Below, piece after piece: positions 36,847 through 47,277 of a DNA stretch of 64,000 nt (positions are counted from its first letter, which is position 1; every line of letters begins with the position of its first letter). The notes beneath the pieces were generated by a model. The model did no database searches and had not been told where the DNA came from. It worked only from the letters and a program-made list of their open reading frames with translations. Source of the stretch: Seison nebaliae (taxonomy: Eukaryota; Rotifera; Pararotatoria; Seisonacea; Seisonidae); assembly GCA_023231475.1 (NCBI GenBank), contig JALJEE010001605.1, forward strand, positions 62,001 to 126,000. The letters run 5' to 3'. The position numbers and the translations under genes are program-made.

Positions 36847-37146
36847 ATGAAAATAATTATGAAAGCAATTTCCATCATTATACTTTTGATTCTCGTCGAT
36901 TATATGCACGTCGTAACTTGCTATAATAATGATTTGTTCACTAATCATGTTACTGATGGTGACAATAATGAAATTAATGATTTCTCAAAAGACTTAACGA
37001 ATGAAATGATTAGAAAATTTTTCGACAATCAATTCCTACACTTCAAGTCATCGAAGAAAGTGAAAAAGCAACTAATGGATCCTTTATTCATTGGGAAGCG
37101 TGGCAATGGTGTGAATCGGATGGTCGATGCACTTTACATGGGATAA
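36847..37146 (+). CDS. Neuropeptide precursor-like secreted protein
   Basis: A 99-residue frame with a signal peptide (IMKAISIIILLILVDYMHVV, about residues 4-23), an acidic spacer and a C-terminal part with dibasic sites. Cleavage at KVKK and GKR would release QLMDPLFI, amidated from the Gly before Lys-Arg. The remaining C-terminal peptide GNGVNRMVDALYM is followed by a final Gly and the stop, so it too could be amidated. Single-exon coding, ATG at 36847. Two amidatable peptides next to KK/KR sites make a neuropeptide or peptide hormone likely. I do not recognise either peptide as a named family. Nothing nearby identifies a receptor partner, though an orphan 7TM receptor lies at 6.7 kb in the same window. 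Confidence 0.65.
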   Translation: MKIIMKAISIIILLILVDYMHVVTCYNNDLFTNHVTDGDNNEINDFSKDLTNEMIRKFFDNQFLHFKSSKKVKKQLMDPLFIGKRGNGVNRMVDALYMG

Positions 37147-37307
37147 AGAGACGATTGAAATTATTGATGAAAACTTATATGAAATTCTTCTAATTCTCTT
37201 CTAATTTTTTAGTTTTCTTTATTTAGTTCTTCAAACGTATGAACTGTAACATTAAATATAATCTATTTCTTTAAAAAAATAAATTTTGCTAATTTTAACT
37301 CTCTAAT

Positions 37308-37717
37308 TTATTTGTCATCGGGTGATAACCATAGTTTTGTACAACTTTGAGTTCGACGGTTAGTTACTAAAAATGCTGAGACAATACCTAAATTTTTCGT
37401 TTGAAAAAAGTTCATACACAAAACATCTCTAACCTGCTCCCAATGCCATCGGCATAACTAATTTTTTATTTTTGATCAACTTCGGATAGACCTCTCCCAA
37501 TATCAATACTGAAGACATGGCTCCTAAGAATCCGAACACTCCATAAGTATATGTCTTTCGTTGACATCTCATATATTGTTCGGTATAATCGATGATTTCT
37601 TGCTGATTGTCCACTGAGAGAGCCATACACTAGAGCAATGTCGAATTAAATTGTAATATCAAGAAAAAATAATTTAGGAATACTAACGGACTGGTCATTG
37701 TCTTTAGGAGACGCCAT
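37308..37717 (-). CDS. TMEM141: TMEM141-like small membrane protein
   Basis: Three exons, 37717-37688, 37629-37434 and 37387-37308, phases 0 and 1, 101 residues. Two hydrophobic stretches are seen (YGVFGFLGAMSSVLILG and VMPMALGAGIVSAFLV). The pattern YTEQYMRCQRKTYTYGVFGF and the end TNRRTQSCTKLWLSPDD match what I remember of vertebrate TMEM141 (a Cys before the first helix, GVF, and C-x2-LWL near the C-terminus). The family has no well-established function. The 5' exon MASPKDNDQS is short and rests on the phase 0 join with a GTTAGT donor. Confidence 0.7.
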
Positions 37718-37892
37718 ACAAAAAAAATGATTTTGAGAGGAGGAAAATTAAGCTAAATATTTTAGAGAATTTTGAAAAAAATAATTTTTTGTTATATTTA
37801 CCAAATAATCTACTACCTCTTAAACTGGATGAATGTTCTTTTTTTAATTGAACAGTATACGAAAAAAAAAAACTTTTTGCGCTTCAAGTTGA

Positions 37893-38005
37893 GAAGGCCT
37901 GAACGATATCGATACGGCTGATGAAAATGAAGAATTCAGCAACTAAATTCATTCATTAATTCAATGGATGAATTTAGTTTGACATCAGTCGTATCGCAGG
38001 CCTTC
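37893..38005. repeat. Imperfect long palindrome (hairpin)
   Basis: The left arm has GAAGGCCTG and CGATACGGCTGATG; the right arm has CATCAGTCGTATCG and CAGGCCTTC, the inverted sequence, with an 8-bp extra stretch on the left. Inside, AACTAAATTCATTCATT faces AATGGATGAATTTAGTTT, also inverted. The whole could fold into a near-continuous hairpin of about 110 nt. It may be a short foldback element or a structured RNA; no target duplication is obvious. Confidence 0.7.
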
Positions 38006-40305
38006 TTTCAATGTTGCTTGTAGCATATTTGAAATTGTGGTGGACAGTTCATTCACCTAAAAACAGCCTTTGGATCGGAGAAAATCATCATGGTTGTAGA
38101 AAGTTCTTCAACATTTCCACCAACAAATAACGCTGTCAGCATTTTACATTCAATTGTTTACTGTTATAAAAATTTACCTAACTTCTTCACCAAAACCTAA
38201 TTTTTGGGCGTATGTACTTTCCTGACGGCACAACGATGGTCCACATGTCTCACCCAACGTAGAGATCTCCTACCACTTACTGTAAAGATGGAGATCGAGC
38301 AAAAAAATCTCAATTTATCCCGTCGAGAATTTAAATTAAAAGAAAAACATTAGATCCGTTAAACATTCTACGATGAAATAGAATCATACTTTCTATTTAT
38401 CTTTTATTTTTTTCTTTTTTCAATTTTTTAAAATATTTATATTTTCTATAATAAAAGATCTTTCATATTTTGCTTTTGCTAATAAATGTTTGAAATAATT
38501 TAGGTTCTACTCAATATAATTCACAATAATGGACAATTACTGGACATTACTGTGGAAAATATAATTGAGATCGGAATCTTGTGACATTTTTCATAAGAGT
38601 ATTTGTTCTAGAGTTTTCGGTTTTTTCTTTCCTTCAGAAATAATTACTTAAACATTTTGTAATTAATAGTGAAAAATTTTCTACTTACTACTCGCTACTC
38701 TACAACATCTTAGAAATATTAATTAAAATTAATATAATTATAATAATATAATTTATAATAATCAACATTAGAAAGTATTTTCAATTAAGTGAGAAAAAAC
38801 TAAATTTACAAGATGAATTAAAGATTAGATGATCTAATTTTTGGTAATGTGTATTCTTTGACTGCGCTTAAAAATGCACAAATTTTTCAAAAAAACACGT
38901 AAACACAATGCGTAAGTTAAAATTTACCTAAGAAACTAATTGATCAGATTCGAGGCTCTGGTTCAAGCTCTTCAGAATCTGAAGTTCAGATTCTTCAAAT
39001 ACTTCCATCACCGCGGTAAATTCTTTACTATCATAATAGTTTATGTAAATAAACACTTAAGTTAAATCTACTCATTAACTATTGTTGTGTTTTTATAGAT
39101 TTACGTGTAAAGCACATAAATCATTGAAATTTATGTATAAATCATTAGTATGTAAAGCTGATTCTCACAATATCAATGCCAGACATATTTTTATGTTTTT
39201 TAAGTTTTTATAGTTCGTTCTTAATTCTAATCGTTCATAAGAAGTATATTATAATAACAAATTTTTACTTCCCAAGAATTTAAAATAATATTTGTTACAT
39301 TGTTAAAGAATCTATACAAGCAAGTTATGATATCAAAAAATAATTTTACCAGTTATTTCTGAACAGAAATCCATATAATAACATTAAACATTTCGTATTG
39401 TAAGTCAAATCAGAACAAATTTTAAAAAATCATATCGGTTCAACTTGTATTTAAAAAACGATTCACAACGACGTTCGTTTATACCACGTTATGGCTACAA
39501 TCTCAATAGGTTAGTTCTTTTACGTTATTCACTGTTAATTCAACAACTTGATTAGAGAAGGTGAATTTAACAAAATTGAAGTTATTTCCAACAGATTTTC
39601 TACTGCTCAAACGTTATTCGTATTGTATTCTATTCAACGTAGAAAATCAAATCGGTAACACACTAAACTTCGTATTAAACGGAAGAATTTTATTGCCCTA
39701 AAGACCAAATTATTAAGTAAAGAATCTACTATCTACTATAATTCCTTATTATCTATCTGATCCTCTATTTTTTATCTAACGAATTATTGTCATTATATAT
39801 TACAATTTGTCATCTTCAAAATTCATTTCTTCAAATGTGTAAGTATTTTTTTATGTTGAGGAAATCAATTTGATCATTAAAAATGTCAATTTCCATTTGG
39901 CTTCACTAGATCCAAAAATAATTTTTTTTTTGGTGATTTTAATGTATATCATCTGGAATTAATGAAACATTCTATTATGAACAAATGTCCACCACTAATA
40001 TGTGCCGATATTATGTTATGCAATCAGAACTTTGTGTCATTTACATGTGCGAGATGCGTATTTTGGATTGATCCTTATTTAATCTCACGAAATATCATGA
40101 ATTCTATGGTACGCTGTGAGATAAATAATTTTGATTTTCTCTTTTCCGATGATGTTTTCTGGATGCTTCTGGTAGATATTAATTATGGTATTGAGAAAAG
40201 TTGTTAGACAGAGTGATGTCCATGAGAATCATATTCGTTTCATTGAACATCTCTCTAAGGAGTCATGCGAGTCAAGTGAAAGTGAACCAATAGGCAGGAA
40301 GTGAG
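38006..40305. other. Gene-poor AT-rich region
   Basis: No gene could be assembled on either strand. Short frames such as the one at 39962-40207 show no family resemblance, although that one precedes the RT fragment and could be decayed upstream sequence of the same element. Confidence 0.4.
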
Positions 40306-40479
40306 TTCTGTATAAATAAGAGTGTAAGACAGGGTTGTATTATGGCACCTTGGTTGTTCGGGAAGATCATACACAAGGTTATCGATCTAATTAATCTTCG
40401 AGTTTCTTTCATTCTTGATGGTAAGCGTTATCCGGCACTCCATGCATATGTGGATGATATGGTGATAAGTTGGAAATAG
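40306..40479 (+). pseudogene. Reverse transcriptase fragment of a non-LTR retrotransposon
   Basis: A 57-codon open stretch reads VRQGCIMAPWLFGKI and, 40 residues on, LHAYVDDMVIS. These correspond to the RQGC-x2-P-LF block and the catalytic YxDD block of LINE-type reverse transcriptases, in the right order and roughly the right distance. It ends at a stop just after the YVDD block and lacks the rest of the polymerase, so it is a relic. Confidence 0.7.
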
Positions 40480-40838
40480 TAAGGAAATTCTCCACGTTAT
40501 GATAGAGCTAATTTGAGAAAAACTTGGATTATGTGGTATAAAGTGTATGCAAGATATACAATTCCGTACATTTATTCCTCTTAACAAATACAAATGTAAT
40601 GTTAGCAAATCTCTTAGCCGAATGACTTCCATAATCCATATCGTTGAACAACCGGTAAAAATGAATATTATTATTAGACACATAATTATATGTCTAATCA
40701 TCAAAAGAAAAAACATATTTATATGAAATAAAGAACTGATGTGAATAAGGATTGAAAATTTTTTATAAGAATGATAGTTTTTAACTATTATTGACACAAA
40801 TTATACTCTCATATAAGCAATTGTCTAAAATAATATAT

Positions 40839-41254
40839 CTACACAAAACTATTCAAGTAGTTTTCGATTATCTTTACAAGATCCGAAACTAGATCTGTTT
40901 GTATTTCATTCTTCGATAATTCTATTGAAATTATTTGATTGAGACCTCCCAAACCATTTTTTGGCAGTGCATTATCAATGGTGTTAAGATTTTCAAGAAT
41001 TCGATTTTTAAGTTTTGAAATAAAGTGATTTGTTAAATCGATTCTGTCTTGATAAGCGGCTCCTTCCATTTGACAATTTGTGAGTTAGACAATTATTGGT
41101 TGTTGTAAAAGAAGCAAGAAAAACTTTGTTTATTTGGATCCACAATCTCTGTTATTCTTTTCAATATTTCACTTTGAACTTCATCGATAGTCGTATTATT
41201 TATTAAATTGCTTATATTATCATCCGTTTCAGAACCTTCTGTTTTAATTGGCAT
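40839..41254 (-). CDS. Small helical protein of unknown function
   Basis: Two exons are proposed, 41254-41125 and 41062-40839, phase 1, 117 residues. The 5' exon starts MPIKTEGSETDDNIS and contains EVQSEILKRITEIVDP. The second reads YQDRIDLTNHFISKLKNRIL, then a loop with PKNGLGGLNQI, then LVSDLVKIIENYLNSF. It looks all-helical and acidic, like a small subunit of a complex (for example a kinetochore, Mediator or BLOC-type subunit), but I cannot place it. It lies head-to-head with PPIL1, with 376 bp between the starts. Confidence 0.55.
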
Positions 41255-41630
41255 TTTTGAATATTTTTAAAATTTTTTCACTGTTGTAATTTATTGAATT
41301 TATCTTCTCTTTCAAATCAGACCGAAAATTTGGGAAAATTAAAGTGAATAAAACCGATAGGTATATGGAAATAATTAAAAACACCATTTCCAATTGAAGC
41401 TCTAATGTTTTATTGTATTTATTATTATATTATATTATATTATATTTCTTCTTCAAATTATTTTTCGAATGATAACTTCACTTTTTAATGATCTCGAAGT
41501 TAAATTTATTAATTACAGTATTTCTACTAATTGTTGACTGACGATGGAAAAAGAAAAAAAACTTATTAAAACTGTCAATTTGTTGGCTTATAAATTTTTG
41601 GAATATTTTCAAATCTTAAAAGGAACTTAA

Positions 41631-42116
41631 ATGGCTAACACAAATGATGAAGATTCTGTGACCCTCCACACAAGTATGGGAGCAATTACGGTTGAATTAT
41701 ATTGGAATGAAGCACCGAAAACTTGTCGGAATTTCGTAGAATTATCGCGAAAGAAATATTATGATAATTGTAAGTTCCATAGAATCGTTCGTAATTTCGT
41801 TATTCAAACTGGAGATCCTACCGGTACAGGTCGTGGAGGTACATCCATTTATGGGAACACTTTCAAAGATGAAATTCATTCGTCTCTTCATCATAATGGT
41901 GGAGGAATAGTATCGATGGCGAATTCGGGACCAGATACAAATGCATCTCAATTCTTCATTAGTTTAGCTCCGTGTAAGTGGCTAGATGGAAAACATACGA
42001 TATTTGCTCGTGTACAATCGGGAATGAAGATCGTCCGACAAATCGGTTTAGCTGAAACTCGAAATGATGATTCACCAATTGATGATATTATAATTCATTC
42101 GACGACAATTAATTAA
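41631..42116 (+). CDS. PPIL1: Peptidyl-prolyl cis-trans isomerase, PPIL1-type cyclophilin
   Basis: Single-exon, 161 codons, close to the human 166. PPIL1 is a spliceosomal cyclophilin recruited through SKIP/SNW1. The single cyclophilin domain is complete: FHRIVRNFVIQTGDPTGTGR carries the catalytic Arg and the F-x-Q-x-GD signature, followed by GGTSIYGNTFKDE, MANSGPDTNASQFFISL, and KWLDGKHTIFARV with the usual Trp, the cyclosporin-contact residue. No signal peptide or targeting extension. MED7 starts 69 bp after the stop on the same strand. Confidence 0.95.
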   Translation: MANTNDEDSVTLHTSMGAITVELYWNEAPKTCRNFVELSRKKYYDNCKFHRIVRNFVIQTGDPTGTGRGGTSIYGNTFKDEIHSSLHHNGGGIVSMANSGPDTNASQFFISLAPCKWLDGKHTIFARVQSGMKIVRQIGLAETRNDDSPIDDIIIHSTTIN

Positions 42117-42185
42117 AATTCCAATTAAAAACTTTTTCCAAATTTTTCTTTCATTCTTAGAAATTTCAATGATTATTTTTGTCAA

Positions 42186-43109
42186 ATGAATAAGAATATT
42201 CAATTGACTTGGCCCGCTCCACCTTTTCTTTACTACAGAAAATATACAAGAGAAAATGTGGAAAAAGGAAAAGCTCCAAAACCTCCAAAAATTCCAAAAG
42301 TTAAAAATAATTTTTAGAAATATTTAATAAATTTTTAGAAAACATATCGATCGTTCGGTGGCGAGTTTAAAATGTGGACGAAAAAAGATGAGGAAGTTAA
42401 AAAAGAACCACAAGACGTAGCAGATAAGGAAGAATATCTCATTCGTCCACTTTCATTACAACCAGGAATTAGTCGTCTTTATGACCGAAACACATTTGAT
42501 CCTCGAAAAGAATTAAAGAAAATTCTTCATTCAATCGTTCTCAAATATTTGGATTTGGTTAATGTTTTAGCAAATGGTCCACGATGTCTAACGAATGAAA
42601 AGAATGAAGAAGAAACGACGAAAGAGGAAGAAAGTTCTATAGAAGATGTTCTGAATCAAAAAAAACATTTCGATAAAGATGATGCTCATTTAATTGAAGC
42701 TATGATGAAATTACGAATCGAAAAATTCAGTTGTTTACCACTCTGTCAATTTACTGGAACGATCAGACAAAAGATTTTGGATGAACTCAAATGGTATTTC
42801 ATTCATTTCCATCATATCGTCAATGAACTACGACAACATCAAGCATTCAATTCACTTGTGTTAACATCACGAATTAATAATAAGAAACATAGTGAAATGT
42901 ATGAACGATTTCATCATTTCTTAGAGAATCTCATCAAATCCACTACACAATTAGCAAGACTGGCTATTAGGAATAGTTCGGAAATTGAAAAAAGATTTGC
43001 CGATATATCTCAAGAGAAAGATGTTGAAATTGATCAGCATATTAATGAAGACAATTTTCATGATATTATCAATAAAGACGTAGAGATGAAAATGGAAAAG
43101 AATGAATAA
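42186..43109 (+). CDS. MED7: Mediator complex subunit 7
   Basis: Exons 42186-42299 and 42339-43109, phase 0, 294 residues (human 233). MED7 is part of the Mediator middle module linking activators to RNA polymerase II. Exon 1 gives WPAPPFLYYRKYTRENVEKG and APKPPKIPK, matching the conserved P-P-x-x-x-Y-x-x-YT-x-EN start. Exon 2 gives KTYRSFGGEF, EEYLIRPLSLQPGISRLY, DPRKELKKILHSIVLKYLDL and FIHFHHIVNELRQHQAFNSL, the helical hallmark of the family. An acidic insert of about 60 residues (about residues 120-180) and a 50-residue acidic tail are extra. The intron is only 39 bp. Tight spacing behind PPIL1, with TTTCATTCTTAG just upstream of the ATG, suggests possible co-transcription. Confidence 0.9.
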
Positions 43110-43531
43110 TGTATTTTCTTTTTACTTTCGTTTTCTTCTTTTGTCAACTATAAAAAAATTTGTATCTTCTCAATAAATCCAATAAGATTCAATAACGTTG
43201 AAGAATCCAATTGAAGAACGTTGAAAAAGAATAAAAATAGAAATAATTTTCATTAAAATTTTAAATAATAATTTTGAAAAAATTTTAAATAAGTTTTAAG
43301 ATTTATCTAGATTTCTTATAAATTAGTTGACTGAAATAAAAATTAATTTTTTTAAAGAATTTTCTTTCTAATATAATTAAGTGTAGGCTTATTGACCGAC
43401 ATCTATCTAATTTCAACACATCATTGGTCAGGAATTGTTCAGACATATTTTCCGTACGTTCTATCTCCATTGACCATGTCAAGATAATTTAATTTATTCA
43501 TCTGATAAATGTTTTATAAATAATTCAACTA
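43110..43531. other. Intergenic, MED7 to PGAP3
   Basis: About 0.4 kb, AT-rich. It includes an AATAAA near 43171, after the MED7 stop, which may be its poly(A) signal. No gene. Confidence 0.4.
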
Positions 43532-44575
43532 ATGTTCCTTTCAACCAATCCACTTTCTAACTCGGTAATATTACTCTTATGCTTTTTTTCAATTATTCAA
43601 AAATCTTTTGCTTCACTGGGTGATCGAACGACAATTTATGGACATTCTCTTAGAGAATGTTTGAAAAATTATTGTGATAGAAATGGAACATATTTTGGGA
43701 ATGTAAGAGAATTGAATAAGAGAACTGATATCGTCTCTCCATATGATGTTTGCAAATTGATCGGATGGAGTTGCGACGACGAATGTCACCATTATTCGAT
43801 GTGGTCGACGGTGAAGATGTTTGAAGAGAATGAAGAAACAGTTCCACAATTTCGTGGTAAATGGCCGTTTTATCGAATTGTCTGTATGCAAGAGCCGACA
43901 TCAACCATCTTCTCCTTATTCAATGGAATTGCACATTTATATTTGATTATTCGATATCGTTCACGATTCTCTTCTTCCATTCATTGTTCCCTCATCAAAT
44001 TCTGGACATTCTACGCAATTGCCAATATTAATGCATGGACATGGAGCATCATTTATCATACGAGAGAAACAAGTTTAACTGAACGACTCGATTACATCTT
44101 CGCCTTCTCCATCACATTACTTCTATTTTATTCTTTCATTTATCGAATTTCAATTTCTGTTCAACTATCCAAATTACAAGAACGATTATTCTCAATATTC
44201 ACTTATTTTATACTTTTCATCTTCGCTCTTCGTTCATATTCTCTCTTATTCAATCGATCGATTGATTATGGAACTAATCTCAAATATTGTGTAGCAACAT
44301 CAGCTCTCTGTTGTTTGAGTTGGTTAACTTGGTCATATGTAACATCGAAGAATCATCGACGGAAACGTTATAGAAAACGAGCAACTCAAGCCATACTCTT
44401 ACTAGTTTTTGCAAGTCTTTCTGAAATTTTAGACTTCTCCTCATCCAACACATCATATATGTTAGACGCACATGCATTATGGCATCTTCTAACTATTCCT
44501 GTCACTTTCATCTGGTACGATTTTCTCGAATTAGATTCAAATTATTTATTATTTACTAATATGCATTCCCACTAA
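43532..44575 (+). CDS. PGAP3: Post-GPI attachment to proteins factor 3 (Per1-like)
   Basis: A single exon of 347 codons (human 320). PGAP3 is a Golgi multi-pass protein of the CREST superfamily needed to remove an unsaturated acyl chain during lipid remodelling of GPI anchors. A signal peptide (ILLLCFFSIIQKSFAS) is followed by a Cys-rich luminal part (SLRECLKNYC, LIGWSCDDECHHYSMW), then GKWPFYRI, EPTSTIFSLFNGIAHL and NINAWTWSIIYHTRET, the last corresponding to the N-x-W-x-W-S-x-x-x-H motif. The final LDAHALWHLLTIPVTFIWY carries the second conserved His (ALWH). Seven membrane segments are expected. Intronless coding sequence is unusual in this window. Confidence 0.93.
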   Translation: MFLSTNPLSNSVILLLCFFSIIQKSFASLGDRTTIYGHSLRECLKNYCDRNGTYFGNVRELNKRTDIVSPYDVCKLIGWSCDDECHHYSMWSTVKMFEENEETVPQFRGKWPFYRIVCMQEPTSTIFSLFNGIAHLYLIIRYRSRFSSSIHCSLIKFWTFYAIANINAWTWSIIYHTRETSLTERLDYIFAFSITLLLFYSFIYRISISVQLSKLQERLFSIFTYFILFIFALRSYSLLFNRSIDYGTNLKYCVATSALCCLSWLTWSYVTSKNHRRKRYRKRATQAILLLVFASLSEILDFSSSNTSYMLDAHALWHLLTIPVTFIWYDFLELDSNYLLFTNMHSH

Positions 44576-44886
44576 TTTCTCTATATCATTCTTTTTATAA
44601 TTTGATAAATAAGATATAATTTCTTTTTGAAATTGATCCGAAATGAAAAGAAAATTTTATAAATGGAATTTTGATGGAAAACAACTTATTTTTAATTTAG
44701 AAATTTTCTTTCTAATTCGTTTTTTTTTTCTGATAAAAATAAATATAAAGAGCGAATGAATGATATAGAATACATAGTAAACCACGTAAAATTTTAGAAA
44801 TTTGAGTTATTAAATTAATGAAATGATAAAATTCTTCATTTATTCCCAATTGGTAAGAATTCTTTCAATTTTATTACCCAGTTAGT
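44576..44886. other. Convergent spacer PGAP3/TFAP2
   Basis: About 0.3 kb of AT-rich 3' flanking sequence shared by convergent genes. No gene. Confidence 0.4.
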
Positions 44887-47277
44887 TTAATGGGAAAACA
44901 TTTCTTGTTTTGTTTGTTTTATTGTTTCATTTTGTATCTCATTACAAAGTTGAATGTCCAAACAATTGAATTCGCGTTTAATTTGTTTATTTGGAGTTAA
45001 TCCGTTACAATTGATTTTATTACCATCATTTGACATTTCGTTCACTTTCAATTCAGCATTGTTCTTTCGCTTCAAATTCATTTTTGGCATTTTCCCCGTT
45101 TTTTCATTGAACATCTTCATTTTCTGTGATTTCAATCGTTTACCATTAACAATGTTATTAAACTCACGAAGATGAACATCATTTTCATTTAAAGGTGGTG
45201 GTGGTGAATTTTTTGAAACGTTTTGTTCTGAAAATTAAAGAAAATTGCATAGAAAAATAATGAAAAGATGAAACCTCTTTCATAAACATTGAGAAGTTGT
45301 GTCAAATAATTTTGAAGAGCTGTCAGACCAGCAACAATGGCTGGTGAACCAAATCCGTGAGTGATTAATGAGAAATGTGTTAGAGACTTCTGCATATTTT
45401 GTTCGAGAATCGGTTGGGGACGTGCGTTTCCCAAAGGTGATCGATCTTGATTTAATAGATCTGCTAATTCTCTTGTTATTTGTCTGGAGGATATTTATAG
45501 GAATTTTATGAAAAATAAAAAATCAATTAACTTTGTTGCTATGACCATATCGGATCTTGACATTCCATTCTCGTTTGGAATAACATTACTGGGACGATTC
45601 TTTGCAATGTAGTCAGCACATTGTTTCGCAGGAAATTCGTTCTCACAAACAAATCCAAAATCTCTCGCTAAATGAATTGCTTCACCTAAATTTGAAATAA
45701 TTATTAATTTTATAATAATTAAATTAATCTGAATATTTATGAAAAAATAACCTTCAACCAGAGATGTTAATAATGTGACTGTGGCAGCTTTGCGACGACC
45801 AGCTGGTAGATTTATACCCAATTTCTCCAATTTCTCTCTCAAAATCCTTCCACCGTTCTTCGATTTTGCTCGCCGAAGTACTCCGCCCAAAAGTGAAGCA
45901 TTCAAACATTCCGGTGGTGCTAATCGTCTTTCTACTTCTCCCAACGTCACTTTATATTTGGATGTGCTAGATAACAACGATAGACGACCAGGTACGTTGC
46001 AGAAAATGTCTGCAGTAATTTGTTGGTGAGGAATAGGATGATGGTGTGCTGCCAGAGGAAAAATGCCGCCGGGTATTATATTTTGATAATTATTTGTTAA
46101 CATCGAATTAATATAAGCCGAATTGAAGAATGTTTGCCATTCTCCAAACTCATCAATCGGATTATCATTATTATTATTATTGGTGTTATTGTTATTATTT
46201 GTACCGTTATTCAAAATATTTCCATTATTTGATAATTGCAAAGAACTATTATCATTATTATTATTATCGTTATTATTATTATTATTATTATTATTCGATA
46301 TACCATTCGTAACATTCATCAATGCTAATTGGAGACCATTCATCGAATTTCCATTATCTGTATTGTCATTATTATTGTTGTTGTTGGTAGTAGAATTATT
46401 AGGTGAATGATCATCATTAATAATATTATTCTGTTGTCCATTAGCGTGTTGTGGTTGTTCGTTAAATAAATTGTGGCAATTCATCATAACACCGGATTGC
46501 TGTAAATCGATTGGTGAAGGAAAATGTGGTAAAGATAAAGCGATTGAAGAATTAACTAAAGAATTATTCGTTAAATTATTTCCTAAAACGGCTGCGATAT
46601 TTGGTGGAAATATATTTGAAAGGAAATTATTTGGATCATTAAAATGTAATGGATTCTGGCCCGGATTTGATGGATTATTCGAACCATGTAACATTTCCAT
46701 CGAATTATTTTCATTAAAATTTTGATTGCAATTTAAACTGTCATTTGACAGAGGCAAATCGTCCTTCATATTCTCGTCAGAATTTAAATGCAATTTTTGA
46801 CTAATTGAAAATTGTTTCATTTCTTCATAATGTTGCTTATTTTTCGTGGGTGAATCATCATCAATGTCCGTCTCTTCCGTCTCCTCATCAGTCAGAAAAG
46901 GTAAACCATTTTGTTGTTGATTCGAATTGACAATCATCTTTTCATTCGATAAATATTCTTCAAATTTATTACCCTAAAATAATAAAATTAGAAATTTGAT
47001 TCAATTAGATTCTGAAGAGAAAACAATGACCAACAATTGAATTTGCATTATTATAATTGCCATCAAAATATTTCGTTGAAATATTCCTCAAAATATTATT
47101 TTTCAAAACTTTCTCATTGAGCATTCCTTCATCTTTCTTATCCTTCGGATTTTGTTTCAGATGTAATTTGAGGCAATTTCCAATGGAGAACTGTTTGAGT
47201 TGAATTGCTGACGCTTTCTCACGAATACAACGAAGATCATTCAGTTTATCAGGATGAAGTGATTCATCAAAATCCAT
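44887..47277 (-). CDS. TFAP2: Transcription factor AP-2
   Basis: Five exons: 47277-47035, 46973-45752, 45685-45532, 45483-45275, 45227-44887; phases agree, about 722 residues. AP-2 factors bind GC-rich palindromes as dimers and pattern ectoderm and neurons. The DNA-binding and helix-span-helix core is very well kept: [134 protein letters not shown] and [15 protein letters not shown]. The N-terminal transactivation region is long and Asn-rich, with (AAT)n-type codon runs. The C-terminal extension after the core is about 110 residues and Lys/Asn-rich, unlike vertebrate AP-2. The exon 1 start is MDFDESLHP at 47277; a GTG-initiated extension upstream was not used. Confidence 0.92.

Noticed and set aside
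38200-38300. Minus-strand stretch reading SLRWVRHVDHR, like the end of a LINE protein (RxLRWLGHV)
   Set aside because: Too short and isolated, with no supporting motif nearby.
38940-39025. Short minus-strand open stretch (EFTAVMEVFEESELQILKSL) that looked like an exon
   Set aside because: No partner exons could be found on either side.
46123-46410. Leucine-rich + strand frame
   Set aside because: Antisense of the poly-Asn codons in TFAP2 (ATT/TTA runs read as Leu or Tyr).
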